Origin: Impatiens glandulifera | Taxonomy: Eukaryota; Streptophyta; Magnoliopsida; Ericales; Balsaminaceae | DNA length: 64,000 nucleotides | NCBI RefSeq assembly: GCF_907164915.1 | Contig: NC_061863.1 | Span: 65,525,364-65,589,363 of the forward strand | Direction of reading: 5' to 3' | Shown: positions 38,093-50,530 of the stretch, piece after piece | Layout: every line of letters begins with the position of its first letter | How positions within the stretch are numbered: position 1 is the stretch's first letter | Notes under the pieces: model-generated | Told to the model about the DNA's origin: nothing | Database searches by the model: none | Seen by the model: only the letters and a program-made list of their open reading frames with translations | Made by a program: the position numbers and the translations under genes

Positions 38093-40835
38093 TCATCCCC
38101 TATGACCTACATTCATTTCAATGGCTTCTCGCCCAGAGGAAAACCTTGTCAGAACAAACAAAACAAAACAAAATTCAATTTCAGTCATATTTTTCCCCCC
38201 CATCCGTGTGCAAGAAAACATCTATCTATTATCTATGTTGAGATATATTACCTTGGCATTTGAAAGTAACATGAGTTAATAGAAGACATGTTATTCAGAG
38301 GTGAAGTGGCTGGCATTATGGAGACATTACTAGTTTCTCTACTACCAACCGAGAATACAGAATTTTCACCTGCTGCTTTTGTAGGAGAAGCAAACAGATT
38401 CTCAGGAAGGTTGTGCTCCAAGCTGTTTTTTTATCAACCAACCAATCAACTCTATATTCTAAATTCTATAATCAAATGAATTATTATTATTATTATTACT
38501 ATACCTTTCAGGAAGAAGGTTATCATTTTCACCATCATCAATATAATTTTCAACAACTTCACCACTTCCCATTTGCTTTTGCTGATCTGCAGTCAATGGT
38601 GATCTTCCATTGTTCCCTGTGCACATAATAAACAAACAGCTTCAAATTTACAACACATAAAAAGCATGATGAACCAATAAGAACTAAATAATAATAATAA
38701 TAAAAAAAACCTTCTGAGTTGTTGTCTTCAATAGCTGCATCTTCGAACTGAAAAGCATGATGATTAGGGATGGAAGAAGGACTAGGCAGCCCATGTGGGA
38801 AGTTGGGATGAAATGCACGGCTATGAAGGTGGTGATGATGGTTCCTTAAATCCATAAGTTGCAAACTCCTTAGCCTTCTACTTTGAAGCTCAATAACCTG
38901 CTGCAACTCAGCCTGCTCCTCTAATTTCCTTCTCAGCAAGAGTTCTTGAGGATCACAGAGCATCCTCGGTCCTGTATATGAGGAAGCAAATTGAAATCAA
39001 GTTACTATTTGCTATAGAGGAAATTTGTATATTTCTGTATATATCATTTAGTTACCAATGGGAAGATCATAGGGCTCCCTAGGATCGATTCCAGAAGGAA
39101 ACTCTCCCCTTTCAAGTGAATGTTGATATTGCTTCCTAAGACAACAGCAGAGAAAAAGAAGAAAAAAGTTTAAAGAATGAGAGAAGGAAGAAGATGAGTA
39201 TATGGTTTAGGGTTCATACTTGTCTGGAACTTTTCCCTTCTCCTTGTAAGGCTTTACAAGCACACGGGAATCACAAACAAAATGGGGATTTCCTTTTGCT
39301 AGAATCATCTTCACAGTTTCTGGGTAAATAAACGTAACAAACCCAAACATTCTCTTCTGCTGATAAGGAATCCTAACATCCTGAACTGGTCCAAACTTGC
39401 TTTAAACAAAAATTAAAAGTAACCAAATCAATAAAAATAAAAATTGGAACTTTCTGAAGAGGGAATCTAACCAACACAGAGCAAAAGATATAATTACCTA
39501 AAATAAGCAGAGACGTCTTCTTCCTTAAAGGTGCTATCAGCTGGAAATGTCAAGTAAATCTGCCTGGAACTGGAATTAGCATTTGCAATGGCTAAAAAAT
39601 CAGATCTTTCTCCACGGAATCTACCAAACTTGTAAATATCATCCCCCATCATCAATGCTGCGGCAGCTGCTGCGGCAGATCTACAAACAATGCAGTTCCA
39701 TTTCAATATCAAAATCAAAACAATGAAAATGAGCTAATTTTTAACAAAGCAGCGCTAATGTCTAACAGAAATGCATTTTTTAGTACCTTGGAGAATCATT
39801 CATGAAGCTCATGCATTTGTTGTAAGGGAAAGGCCCACCAGCCATTAACTGAGAGGTTGCAGCGAATCTCTGCTGTTGAATGGCTTTCATCCTCAGAAAC
39901 TCTTCGAAGCCATCCATTTTTCCCGGCGAGCCAACATCAGAGTCGTCTGGAGAATCGGCAAAAGGGCCGCCTCCGTGTATGAATTTGCAAGTGCTACCAT
40001 TTTTACAGAAACCTCTTGCAAAATACATACAAGGCCTCCAACCAATCCCAGCGCCGCCATCATCAGAAACTCCTCCTCCTCCTCCGCCAAGGAACGCGTC
40101 ACTCACAGAACAGCTACGACGGTGGGCGTGGTGGTGGTGGTTCTCGCCAGAATTTCCGAACGGGAACGCAACCGAATCGCTCCGACCGCTAGGACTCATT
40201 ATTGGATCTGCAAAATCAACGTTTCCGGAAGAGGAATCGTCGATGAAGGAGAGTTGCTCTTGCACATGAGCGGCGTTGTAGTCGCCACTAGGGTCACCGC
40301 CGCCGCTGCCGTTGTTGTAAAACGGCGGCGGAAATGAAGTAGCGGCGGGAGGAGAAAACGATCCAGAAACACCGTTACTGCCGCTTCCATTAACGACAGC
40401 AGCGTAAGAAAGAGAAGAACCCGGTCTAGGACTGATGTGACTGTTAGGGCTCCGGTGATCGGAAAACCCAGAAATCGACCAAGGCGAAGAAGGAGAAGAT
40501 GGGTTCACATGGAAGCCATTGTTAGGAATCACGATTCTGGGTGAAGATTGATGCAAATGAGAGGTGGGTCTTGTCGGATTCGCCAAAGGATTGAAAGGGG
40601 ATGGAGAAGTAGGAGTTGAAGGTGTAGGGGGAAATGCCCCGGACGGAAGACCCAGATGAGATTTGGCTTGAGTAATGAATGAAATCAAAAGGGTTTCCGG
40701 CCCGAAGGCCAGACGAATCATTTCCTTCTCCCCTAGGTCTTGCCATAGAATGTAGCCCATGGCCTTTGAAGCATTTTCAGGATCCAAAGACTGGATTCTG
40801 GAGAAGACAATCTTAGTTGCCTCATAGGAATCCAT
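38093..40835 (-). CDS. CCCH zinc-finger and RRM RNA-binding protein (AtC3H46/C3H55-like)
   Basis: Eight exons in transcript order: 40835-39787, 39680-39498, 39399-39220, 39135-39056, 38971-38711, 38616-38505, 38422-38252 and 38144-38093; 695 aa. Domains: residues 1-60 ([20 protein letters not shown]...FGPETLL), a PABC/MLLE-like helical module typical of this family; a long Ser/Pro/Gly-rich linker; one CCCH finger C-x7-C-x5-C-x3-H at about 268-290 ([19 protein letters not shown]); an RRM at about 388-465 ([20 protein letters not shown]); a Gln/Leu/His-rich helix; and a conserved tail [14 protein letters not shown] to [19 protein letters not shown]. The last 52-bp exon was found by looking for the family ending FSSG; retaining the 107-bp intron before it gives a stop right after MPR. 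Post-transcriptional control of bound mRNAs is the likely role; targets are unknown. Confidence 0.88.
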
Positions 40836-41100
40836 ATCAACAACACCACCACCACCGTCAACAACGTTAATTACCCAGTTTCAGAAAACCCCTTTTTTTT
40901 AAAGAGAAAGGGAAGGCCAGTAGAGGATTGATTACTGACGAATTAGGGTTTTAAATAGTAGCAGTGTAGTGTGTCTGTCGCAGCAAAAAGCTCTTTTGAC
41001 CGAGAGAGGAGAGAGAGTGTGTAGAGAGAGAGTAATGAGAGAGAGTGTGTAGAGAGAGAGTAGTGAGAGAGAGTGGATGGGGGAAGAAGAAGAGAGACTA
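40836..41100 (-). promoter_or_regulatory. Leader and promoter of the CCCH/RRM gene
   Basis: The sense strand has a telo-box AAACCCTAA (40951-40943) and CT-rich blocks. At 41007-41077 a 28-bp GA/GTGTGT unit is repeated about two and a half times. Telo-boxes and GA/CT tracts are common near transcription starts of plant genes for RNA metabolism. Confidence 0.5.
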
Positions 41101-41639
41101 CTGGCTCATTATTTATTTAGTGCCATCAGATTTTAATCATACCATACAAGGAAAACAGGTATGCGTTTTTATTATTATTATTATTTATTTAAATTAAATT
41201 AATTATTTATTAATCTAAAGCAATAATCATGACTTTGGGTTTATTATACAAGTATTATATGCTCATTATTTCTCTCGTCTACTTTAAGAAATTAAATAAT
41301 GCTTGTGTGTCTTTTTTTGGCAAAATAAAAAAATAAAATAAAAACCGGTCCTAGTCAAAAATTTTAAAAATATCTATCCTTTTTTTTTTACAAATAATCT
41401 AGACCTACTATTTAGCCTATTGGGTCTCTCTATATTTGCTCATACAAGAAATTATTTTATGATAAAAAATTGATTAGATCATCACTCCACTTTAATCATA
41501 CATTTCTTCTATGATAAGAAATTATTTAAATTAAATATAAATAAATAACCACCTTAACTCTAATTTAAATTATTTAAAATTTATTTTAAAATAACTTTTT
41601 GTTTAGTTATATATCTGATAAATAATTCATGGATTTTTC
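41101..41639. other. A+T-rich spacer, no gene seen
   Basis: Start of the 13.6-kb gene desert between the CCCH/RRM gene and Y14. Only A/T tracts are seen. Confidence 0.4.
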
Positions 41640-41890
41640 GGTTGTAAATTTTTTAAAAAATAAGAGAGAGAAAATTTAAATAATTTAAATAATGAGTGAT
41701 AATTTTGAAAAGATAATAATTATTTTTAGTAAAAAGACTTAAAGGGTATTTATATATATAAATAAAATATAAAATAATAATTTAAAATAGATGGTATTTT
41801 AATATTTTGATTAATGATTTGAGTGATAAAAAGGATAAAAGGGGAGTGAAGTGATATTTAATTTTGAATTAGTTTTTTTAATAACCCATA
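41640..41890. mobile_element. MITE-like repeat family, copy 1
   Basis: Shares with 46350-46607 an internal order of words: GAGTGATAATTTTGAA, AATAATTATTTTTAGTAAAA, TATATAAATAAAATA, AATAATTTAAAATA and a run ending in ATTTTAATATTTT. Ends are not clear in this copy. Confidence 0.4.
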
Positions 41891-44374
41891 ACGAACTATG
41901 TCTATATCTTTAATCTAAGAATATTAATAAGGTAGATTATAAATATATATTATAATTATATCAAATAATTCACTTTTAATATTTTTATATAAATAAGGAT
42001 TTTATAAAAAGAATTGTTTTTTTTTAATTGTTTTATATTTATAAATCTTTTTTCAGCAACTCACTAGAAACAGCATACTTAGTAAATAATATTATTATAT
42101 ATTGATATAAATACTTAACAAGGTATATATAGTTGTATATTTTTTTAATTTGTGGCTTACTTAAATATTTTGTAAATCTTAAAGTTCACATTCAAATTTT
42201 ATGGTATATTGATTAATTTTTTCATAAAATCTCAATTTTAACAATCTCAAAACTAATTAAATTTCTAATATTATTTTTTTAATTAAATAATATTTTATAT
42301 AGACATTAAATTATATCGTCCACGTTGCATCGTCTGCGTTGGAAAAATATCGTATTAATTTTAATTATTAATGGTGTTTGGTGTTAGATTTATTAACATA
42401 AAAGACTCTATATGAAAATGAAATTTGAAAAGAATGGAGATATTAAGAATTTATTTTATACTAGCACAAATTTATTTTATATTATTTCTATAGTTGATCA
42501 TTGAGTAAATAATTTAAATATTTACAATAATCTCTAGTTAGTTACACATATATGAATATTTTAATAGTACAATATTATAAAGTATACTGAGATATTGAAA
42601 ATATTATCATCAAGTACTATAATCTATTATTTGTGTTTTAAAAGAATATTTAATTTTAATTTTTTAATTTATGACAGACTATCAATTAATAAACTGTAAA
42701 CAGTGACTAAATACTACCTTGTACCTCCAAGTCTTTTTAGTGTTCTTTTTATGATTGTTTCTTTTTCGTTTTCTCATTAATTTTGTGTGATTGGTTATTT
42801 ACTATTTTAAGTTTTAATTTTAAAAAATTAATTAATTATGACATTACGACCCGAAATAATAATAATAAAATTATTGAAAGTTGAATTCTACTTAATTTTG
42901 ACATTATGACATGAAATAATAAAGTTAATTTTTTTATTAAAATTTGATTACAAATTGCCTAAATCAAAGTTGTAGATAACTTTCAATAAATTTATTCCTT
43001 ATTATTTCGTGTCATAACAATACAATTTGGGCATTTTTATTGATTTTGCAAGAAAAATTGCATTAGTGTCTTTTTATTGCATAAATAAATTTGTTATAAA
43101 TTTTTGGATGTGTTGAACTTTTTTTTTCTTATTTATCTTTAAAAATGGTTTAATATACACAATTTTTTTACATTTTACAGTATTTTAATTAATTTTGTTT
43201 ATTCATATTTTGCACTTAAACAATTAATTTTTACACAATTTAAATAACTAAAAAAAATCTTGATTCATAAAGAAACAAATATTTTAATCATTTGATCTAA
43301 GTTCAATAAATCAAATAACATTTGATAAGATGCTTAGGAATGGCAATGGACAAATTGGAACCAAGATTGGGTACTTGAACCATTTATTTTTATTTAAATT
43401 GTGGTCAAATTAATTAATGACTTGACATAATAACAAATGTATGTATATTTTGGTTAATAGTTATAATATAATTTTAAACAAAATAAATAAATAAACATAG
43501 TGTGCTTAGTATATATATTCATTAATTAAATACTTTATTTTTTGAAATAGCCTCTCTCTAAATTTTGTTTATGACATTGTAAACAATTATTTATGTTAAA
43601 TTTGTCTAAAATATCTTAAAAGAATGTTATAAAAGTTCAAAATATATGTTAAACTAATAAATAAAGTTAAAACTATAAAAAAAATGTTAAACAAGTGAAA
43701 CAAAATGTTAAATTGATTAAAATATGTTTAACAAATCAAAATGTATTAAACAAATTGAAATTATATTTAATAGCATTAAAATTTTGTCAAACACTTTAAA
43801 AATATATTAAACAATCCAAAAAATATTGAATGAGTGATTTGAAACTTGGACGAGTTAAGAAAAGAGTGGAAAAATTGAGTACTCAAAAAACCTTTGAGTC
43901 GGTATACCTCATCTACCACTGAACGAGTACACTGTACACCCAACAATCCTAGATTTTGACATCCCTAATTATATGTGAAGAGACAACTAGCACTAAAACC
44001 ATACAAATCCTTCAATATCATTTACTAGGAACCCTAATATGTAATAAAAATTCAAACATAAATGACATATTTATCTTGAACAAGACAATCCAAAAGATTA
44101 TATTGGAGCATCACGATTAGGTAATATTCTGAATAGTTAAGTGTTTTTTAACTAGTTCTAATATGATTCAATTTGATGAGAGAAAAACGAAAGATTGATC
44201 CTATAACACTAATATTCATTTTTAAATTTATTTCAATTTTGAGTAAGAAAATAGATATATAGAAATATCATATTCGGCTAAGTATAATTTAAGATAGTAT
44301 TTGTAGTTACAAAATTAAAATTTTTAATAAATTCATTTCTATTATTCAAATAATAAAATGTTTAACTAGAATTA
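41891..44374. other. A+T-rich desert with a fold-back and a degenerate tandem repeat
   Basis: No gene is supported. An inverted repeat of about 40 bp per arm is formed by 42839-42884 (ATTACGACCCGAAATAATAA) and 42975-43018 (TTATTATTTCGTGTCATAAC), about 90 bp apart. At 43620-43830 a word like AAAATGTTAAACAA recurs about every 20-30 bp. Confidence 0.45.
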
Positions 44375-45439
44375 GAGCATCTCCAGCGCATGTGCTGTGC
44401 CCGCAGGACAGCGCTATGCCCGCGACTTGAAAAAAGGCAGGTCATTGTTTTTTTTTAATTTTAATTTATGCACGGTATGTAAAAGCAAAGAGAGGGCAAT
44501 GCCCTCTATGCCTCACATGTCTTCTGATATTTTCATTATTATATAATATCTATAATATTGGAATATTAGTTATATATTTAATTATACTATTTTTTTTTAT
44601 TTTTTTTAAGGAACATTATAATAACATTAAATAAATATATATTCTAAAATTTTTCTATAATATATGAATATTAGTTATATATTTAATTATAAAAATATTA
44701 TAATATATTTTAAATTATAAAAATATTTTATATTTTATTATAATATAAAAATATTAGATATATTCTCAAATTTTCCTATAATTTAGGAAAATTAGTTATA
44801 TATTCTCAAATTTATTCGGTAATGTTTTTAATATTATAATATATTTTAAATTATAAAAATATTTTATATTTTAATTTATTTAATATTAGTTATATATATT
44901 TAATTAATAAATATATATTTTAAATAAATTAATATATTTTTCTATTAATTATATTAACATGTTTTATATCCGTTATAAATTATGTCCCTTATAAAATATA
45001 TCCGTTATAGATTGTAACGGTAATATAATTTAGTACTATAAATATTGAATAAAATTTGTTCATTCTACATTTTCAATTTTATTTTTTTTACAAATGAATT
45101 CCAATTAATTTTCGAACTTACAAAATTCCAATTTCAATTCTAAGCTTCCAATTTTCCATTTCCATTTTCAAATAATTTATTTCCGTATCCTTAACATTTC
45201 CTATAATATATATAATATAGGAATATTAGTTATAATAGTATAAATTAGTTATTTATTTAAAATAGTATAAATTAGTTATTTATTTAAAATAGTATAAATA
45301 AAATTCACATTTAAATTATTTAGAGAAAAAGGGCTAGCGGAAACATTGGAATGTTTTTGTTCAAATACATGTGTCCGTTGAGGTGGAAGATTGATTTTAC
45401 AAAATAAGAAGGAAGAGGTCTTGTGCACTAGAGATGCTC
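44375..45439. mobile_element. Non-autonomous DNA transposon, possibly PIF/Harbinger-like
   Basis: The left end GAGCATCTCCAGCGCA (44375-44390) and the reverse complement of the right end GAGCATCTCTAGTGCA (45439-45424) match at 14 of 16 positions, giving a 1065-bp element. G+C-rich termini (TGTGCTGTGCCCGCAGGACA) enclose an A+T-rich centre with internal repeats, among them a roughly 100-140 bp unit (44660-44870) and a 27-bp tandem unit (45233-45300). No intact transposase is present. The GAGCATCTCCA terminus is common in plant PIF/Harbinger-type elements, but flanking TTA and TTT are not a perfect 3-bp target duplication. Confidence 0.55.
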
Positions 45440-46349
45440 TTTGATAAAATTGTAAACATAATAATTGAATTTTATTTAATTTCCAAGACTTGGTGAATTA
45501 AAACTATAATTATAATTATAATTTCATTTAAATCAATTCAAATTCTATAAGATAGTAATAATAATAGTGAATCCAAAGCCCACTTTTTTGCAGCTTTCTA
45601 TCGAGGCCCCACTCCGGAGTAAAGTAGCAGCCATGTCTTATCTCCATTAGTGGACATGAAATTATATATAAATAATTTGTGTTTATATTTTTCAATTAAT
45701 TTAAATTTTAAATATTACAATTAATTTTATAAGGAAAGACAATCAATATATTTCTAATTCATAGAATATCATAAAAATTTAAGACATATAATATTGTATA
45801 GAGTTTTTATCACAATTGCAATTTTGTGTTTCATTCAAACCTCTTCTCTGTTATATACATTTTCTTCAGGTCATTGGTGATGTTCACAAACATTTTAAGC
45901 ACTAGTTTAAAATCTTACTCAAACATAACCTTATGGTTAAGGGGTTGAAAATGATCCCTTTGTAAATGAACCATTCCATTAACAAAAAATGAATTAAATA
46001 TCAAAAAAGAAGCTTCGTGATTTGCAGTGAAATTAATTACATTAAGAATCTAATATAAGAATAGACTCTTCAATTTTCATTTAGAATAAAAAATAAAATT
46101 GAATGTTAATACTCAATTATTACTCAACTACCCACTTTTTCAATTTGGCAAATGTATATTAAAATATGTAAAGGACAAAAAGCTCTTGAAACAAATAAAT
46201 ATGAATAGATTTGTTAAACAGTGAGTTAGTGTAGTATAAAATAGAGCAAAAATATATTATTCCTTTCTTTACCAGATATTTTTAGTAAAAATATTTTTTA
46301 AATTTATTATTCAAAACTCTTCTCAACAAATGTATATGTTATACTATTA
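45440..46349. other. A+T-rich spacer, no gene seen
   Basis: A short GC-richer patch at 45575-45650 (CAGCTTTCTATCGAGGCCCC) is unexplained; the rest is A/T-rich. Confidence 0.35.
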
Positions 46350-46607
46350 GGCCTTGTTCGGTAATGATTTTGAAAAAAAAAATGAAGAGAAAGAAAAATT
46401 GAATAATGTGTGATGATTTTAAATAAATAATGATTATTTTTAGTAAAAATAGTATTAGTATATATAAATAAAATAAAAAATAATAATTTAAAATAAAAAA
46501 ATATTAAAATATTTTAGTTAATAAAATTAATGATATAATTGATTATAAATGATGGATTAAAAATTATTTTGTATAAATTAAAATAAAAAATTTCACGGAA
46601 CAAGACT
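46350..46607. mobile_element. MITE-like repeat family, copy 2 (with terminal repeats)
   Basis: Begins GGCCTTGTTCGGTAATG and ends TTTCACGGAACAAGAC, whose reverse complement begins GTCTTGTTCCGTG, so the termini are imperfect inverted repeats. It is 258 bp, A+T-rich and noncoding. It resembles 41640-41890 and more weakly 51130-51330. Confidence 0.5.
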
Positions 46608-47439
46608 TTATAATAATAACAACAAATGTAAAAGCTACATTCTATAATAATATTGATAGTTTATTTTTTTTATTGTAATGTCTCATCAATTAAAATATCT
46701 CAAATTTATAGATAGTTTGATTTGAATAAAATCCAAAATTTAAATTCAAAATATTGTTTTATGAACTAAAAAATAGATTTTGAATTAAATTATATTTGTT
46801 TATATTGAATATTTTAAAATAAGAATAATTAAGTGTTTTAATTAATATATTTAATAACTTGTTAACTTCTTAAATTAAAAATAATGATATTACATAATAT
46901 TATTTAAATTTATATTAAAAGGAGCCATATTATGAATTTTGGGTTTTATTTGTCAAAGTTATAAATAAGTCTATGATAAAAATAATACAATAGTTGAGAT
47001 GGCAATGGACTTATAAAGGTTGTGATATTTGGTTTAGTTTAGGGCTAAAATAAGTTCTAATAAATTTTAAAATGAAAGTAAATGTACATGTATAAACAAA
47101 CGGGACCTGAATCTAGTACATAGTGTGGTCATTCTCATGCATGATGCACCTGTCCCTCTTTGTTTGTGGGGCTGTCCTTTACGAATGGGACAAAAATCAC
47201 CCTACAATTTGTGGAGGCAAATTCTCTCTCCTATTAAAAAAATACTAATCCTAATATATTTCAATGCCACCATTTATTATATCCTCCAAACTTGTTAATC
47301 TTACTCTATTTGAAAATAATTTATATTCAACCTCATCTACATATACTATAATGTCTTTGTTATTGCCTACTCAGTTATCACTCATATATCAATTTTAATA
47401 GGGTGTTTTTTTCACCGAATTGACTAATGGACTAAGATG
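46608..47439. other. A+T-rich spacer, no gene seen
   Basis: Includes a short mixed-composition patch at 47120-47230 (CATGATGCACCTGTCCCTC) of unknown nature. Confidence 0.35.
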
Positions 47440-47790
47440 GGCTACATGTTATTTGAATCACCGTCTAGAGTCAGCTCGATCGGTCTCACAAATTCTGCCC
47501 AGATAGTGATAAAGAAAATTAAATATATAACATTATTAATATTTATATTTTTTTTAAGAGTTTTAATTTTTTTATAATAATATAAATTTTTAATATATAT
47601 AATATCAAAAAACATATATAAAATTTATAACTTTTTTTATTATAAAAAATATGGTATAACGGTGACACGTGAGAATTTTTAACCTAAATAAGACGAAAAT
47701 AGTAGTAAAAAAAAAACACGATGAATGGGGCCGAGATAGTAACACATTCTTTGTCTCGATTCGTCCGATTATCATTCTAATTACCCCTCG
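47440..47790 (+). repeat. Dispersed repeat, copy 2 (partner near 34.1 kb)
   Basis: Same orientation and word order as 33950-34290. This copy keeps more GC-rich flank (GAGTCAGCTCGATCGG and TCTCGATTCGTCCGATTATC), which hints at the true element ends. Confidence 0.45.
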
Positions 47791-50498
47791 TCTTGCTAAA
47801 TGTAAGTTATGTAATTATAAAATAATTTAATTGAACTATACAAACACTTCTCTTCATTAAAAAAAATAGCAAACATAATATCTCAAAACCTAAAAAAAAA
47901 ATGTTTATTAGAAACAAAATATTTCTATACTCTTACCATTTATTTAACATTTGAAACTTTCATCCATTAAGAATCACTTTAGTTATTTTAGTGAGTAACT
48001 AAATTTATTGACTATTTAATATAGTCCAAATTTAAGAGGAACTTACAAAATAAAATAAATATAAATGAACTCAATGAATAATATTAAAAATAATTAATTT
48101 AATTTTTGCAATTACTTAAGAAAGATAGTTTATTAACTAAATATACAATAGTATACAATTAGGGAGAATTAATTGTTACCTTAATTTAGGCATTGTTTGA
48201 TCTTTAGGTTTTTTAGTTTTTTTAAGAGATTTTTACCTATAACTCAACCATCATTTCACTCATAACTTTATTCATTTAATCATTTTCTTTTTATCAATCA
48301 AAATATCAAATTTATTTTATTTAAATATTTAAAATTAATTTATCATTCAATATAGAGAGAAAAAAATAAGGGTATTTCTGTCAATAAATATTCAAAAACT
48401 TAATTTTTTTTTAAATGATCAAACATTATTTTTTGAGAAAAAACATAATAATAAAAAAACAAATGAGCTCTTAGATTGATTTGTCTTTTATAATATACTT
48501 AAAGGACATTTAGTTTAAATAAAGTAATTAGAGGTGAAAAATAATAATATGTATATGACTGATAAAAATGTAATATTTGGTTATAACTATATAATCTTTT
48601 CAGTATCGTGAATTTATTAGAAATAAATTGTAATTAAAAATATTATTATTATCTCAATCTTATTTTTTTATTATATTTTATTTAATTAAAATATAAAATA
48701 TTATAATATTTACATTATTTTTTTAATATATAAACTATTTAAGTGTATCATAATTTAATAAAATATAAACACCTAATTGATCATACTAATTATATTTTTA
48801 ATAATATTTACAATAAACAAAAAGAAGTATGTTTCAAAAAATTTACTAATTACAATTTTTTTTATTAATTAAACGTAAATAATATAATCTAAAAATTTAA
48901 ATATTATATTCTAATAGTGAATAAAACACAAGTAAAATATATTTTACTTAATAACATATATTTTATAACATGTTATAATTTTTTTAATAATATTTTTTAT
49001 TCAAATATTTCATTTTTCATTGTTTTAATATTTTGTAAATATTTCTTTTATAATTTTTTTTTTCTTTTCTTTAAGTTTTATATTTCTTATTTTAAATAAT
49101 TTATTATAATTTTATTATTAATCTATAATATTTATTATATAAAATTACTATATTATTATTAAAAATTCATTTTATTAATTGTATTTATTTTAAATAATTA
49201 TATATTATTTTAATAAATAAATAGTTTTTTAATTATTTTAATTATAAAATAATATATATAATCACTATAATTATGAGAAATAAAGTTAAAATAATATCAG
49301 ATAAAATGGACTCTAATAGAATGTGATTCGTTACTCCCTATTTATAGTGAAATATAGGATACTTAGTATTTTTTTGAAAAAAAAAACAATTGTTTTTATA
49401 CAAAAATAACAAACAATATAAACTATCAATAACTCTCACCCCTTTATTATCAATCTAATTATGAATTTTACTTGATACATCCATTTGTTTGTAAATGTTT
49501 GAATGCCAAAAATTGACATCAATCAAAAGTGGCATATAAACTAAAGTTGAGAAAAGTAATGAAAACCTAACCCTTGTTGCTCAACAACATTTTAGTTTCA
49601 ATAGTATTATATTAAAATTAATATCCAAGTCTTTGTTTTGGATTTATTAATCCATTTAAATAATATTTTTATGACAGGTTGATTCGGCTTATAAATTTAA
49701 ATAAGTCACAATTACTAACCTGAACAAATAAATAAAATATACTTAATCACTTAGAGAATAAGTTGAATTATCTGAAAGGATAAGAATCATTATGATCATA
49801 ATGGTTAAAGATTAAATGTATCAAATATTTTAATATCACTTATTCTAATGAAAACAAAAGAAAGAACTCATAAAATATGAATATTAAACTGAATGAAACA
49901 AAGAAATTTAGATAAAAAAAAAAAATAGTTTAGAGATTCAAAACATATCCAAATAAAATTAATTGATATTAAAATGAAAGTTGTGATGACAGCACAAGCA
50001 GGATATAATCTGAACCGTTGATTCGATGAAGTAGTAATGGAATCAAGGACGGAGATTTGAAGAATGTGTGCAGTCTGCACCATAGTATGTATATATTATT
50101 TAGTTTTGGTCAAACTGAACAATAAAGTTTTACTTTCCCCAAAAAACTCTTCCCTCTCCTTTGTCAGAGTGTCGTCAATTCCAATGTAATTTAAAATATC
50201 TCTAGGCCTTGTTTGTTTTCTGTAAAATTCAGCTTAATTTTTACTCAATGCATGGCATTTAAAACAATTTTCAATTTCAATGCCAAACAACCACCAATTT
50301 CAAGGGTTAGTTTGTTTAAGCTTATTAGTTTATTAATTATTGAGATATGTTTTTGATAACATTCGAACATGTTCTTTTACTCGCTCCTTTGTATAAAGAA
50401 AGGAAAAATAACTTATTTTCAACATTTATTTTGGGTAGTTAGAGAGTTAGTTGAATAAATGCAGATTATTTATTAATTTTGAGATTGATTTTAATATA

Positions 50499-50530
<32 letters not shown>

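Noticed and set aside
38248..38250. Stop codon of the CCCH/RRM gene at this position
   Set aside because: It lies inside a GT-AG intron; splicing to 38144 yields a family-like FSSG tail, so it is at most the end of an intron-retention form.
39876..40746. Plus- and minus-strand frames over the first CCCH/RRM exon
   Set aside because: They arise from the GC-richer coding exon read in other frames; the 351-codon minus frame with PABC-like and CCCH motifs is the real one.
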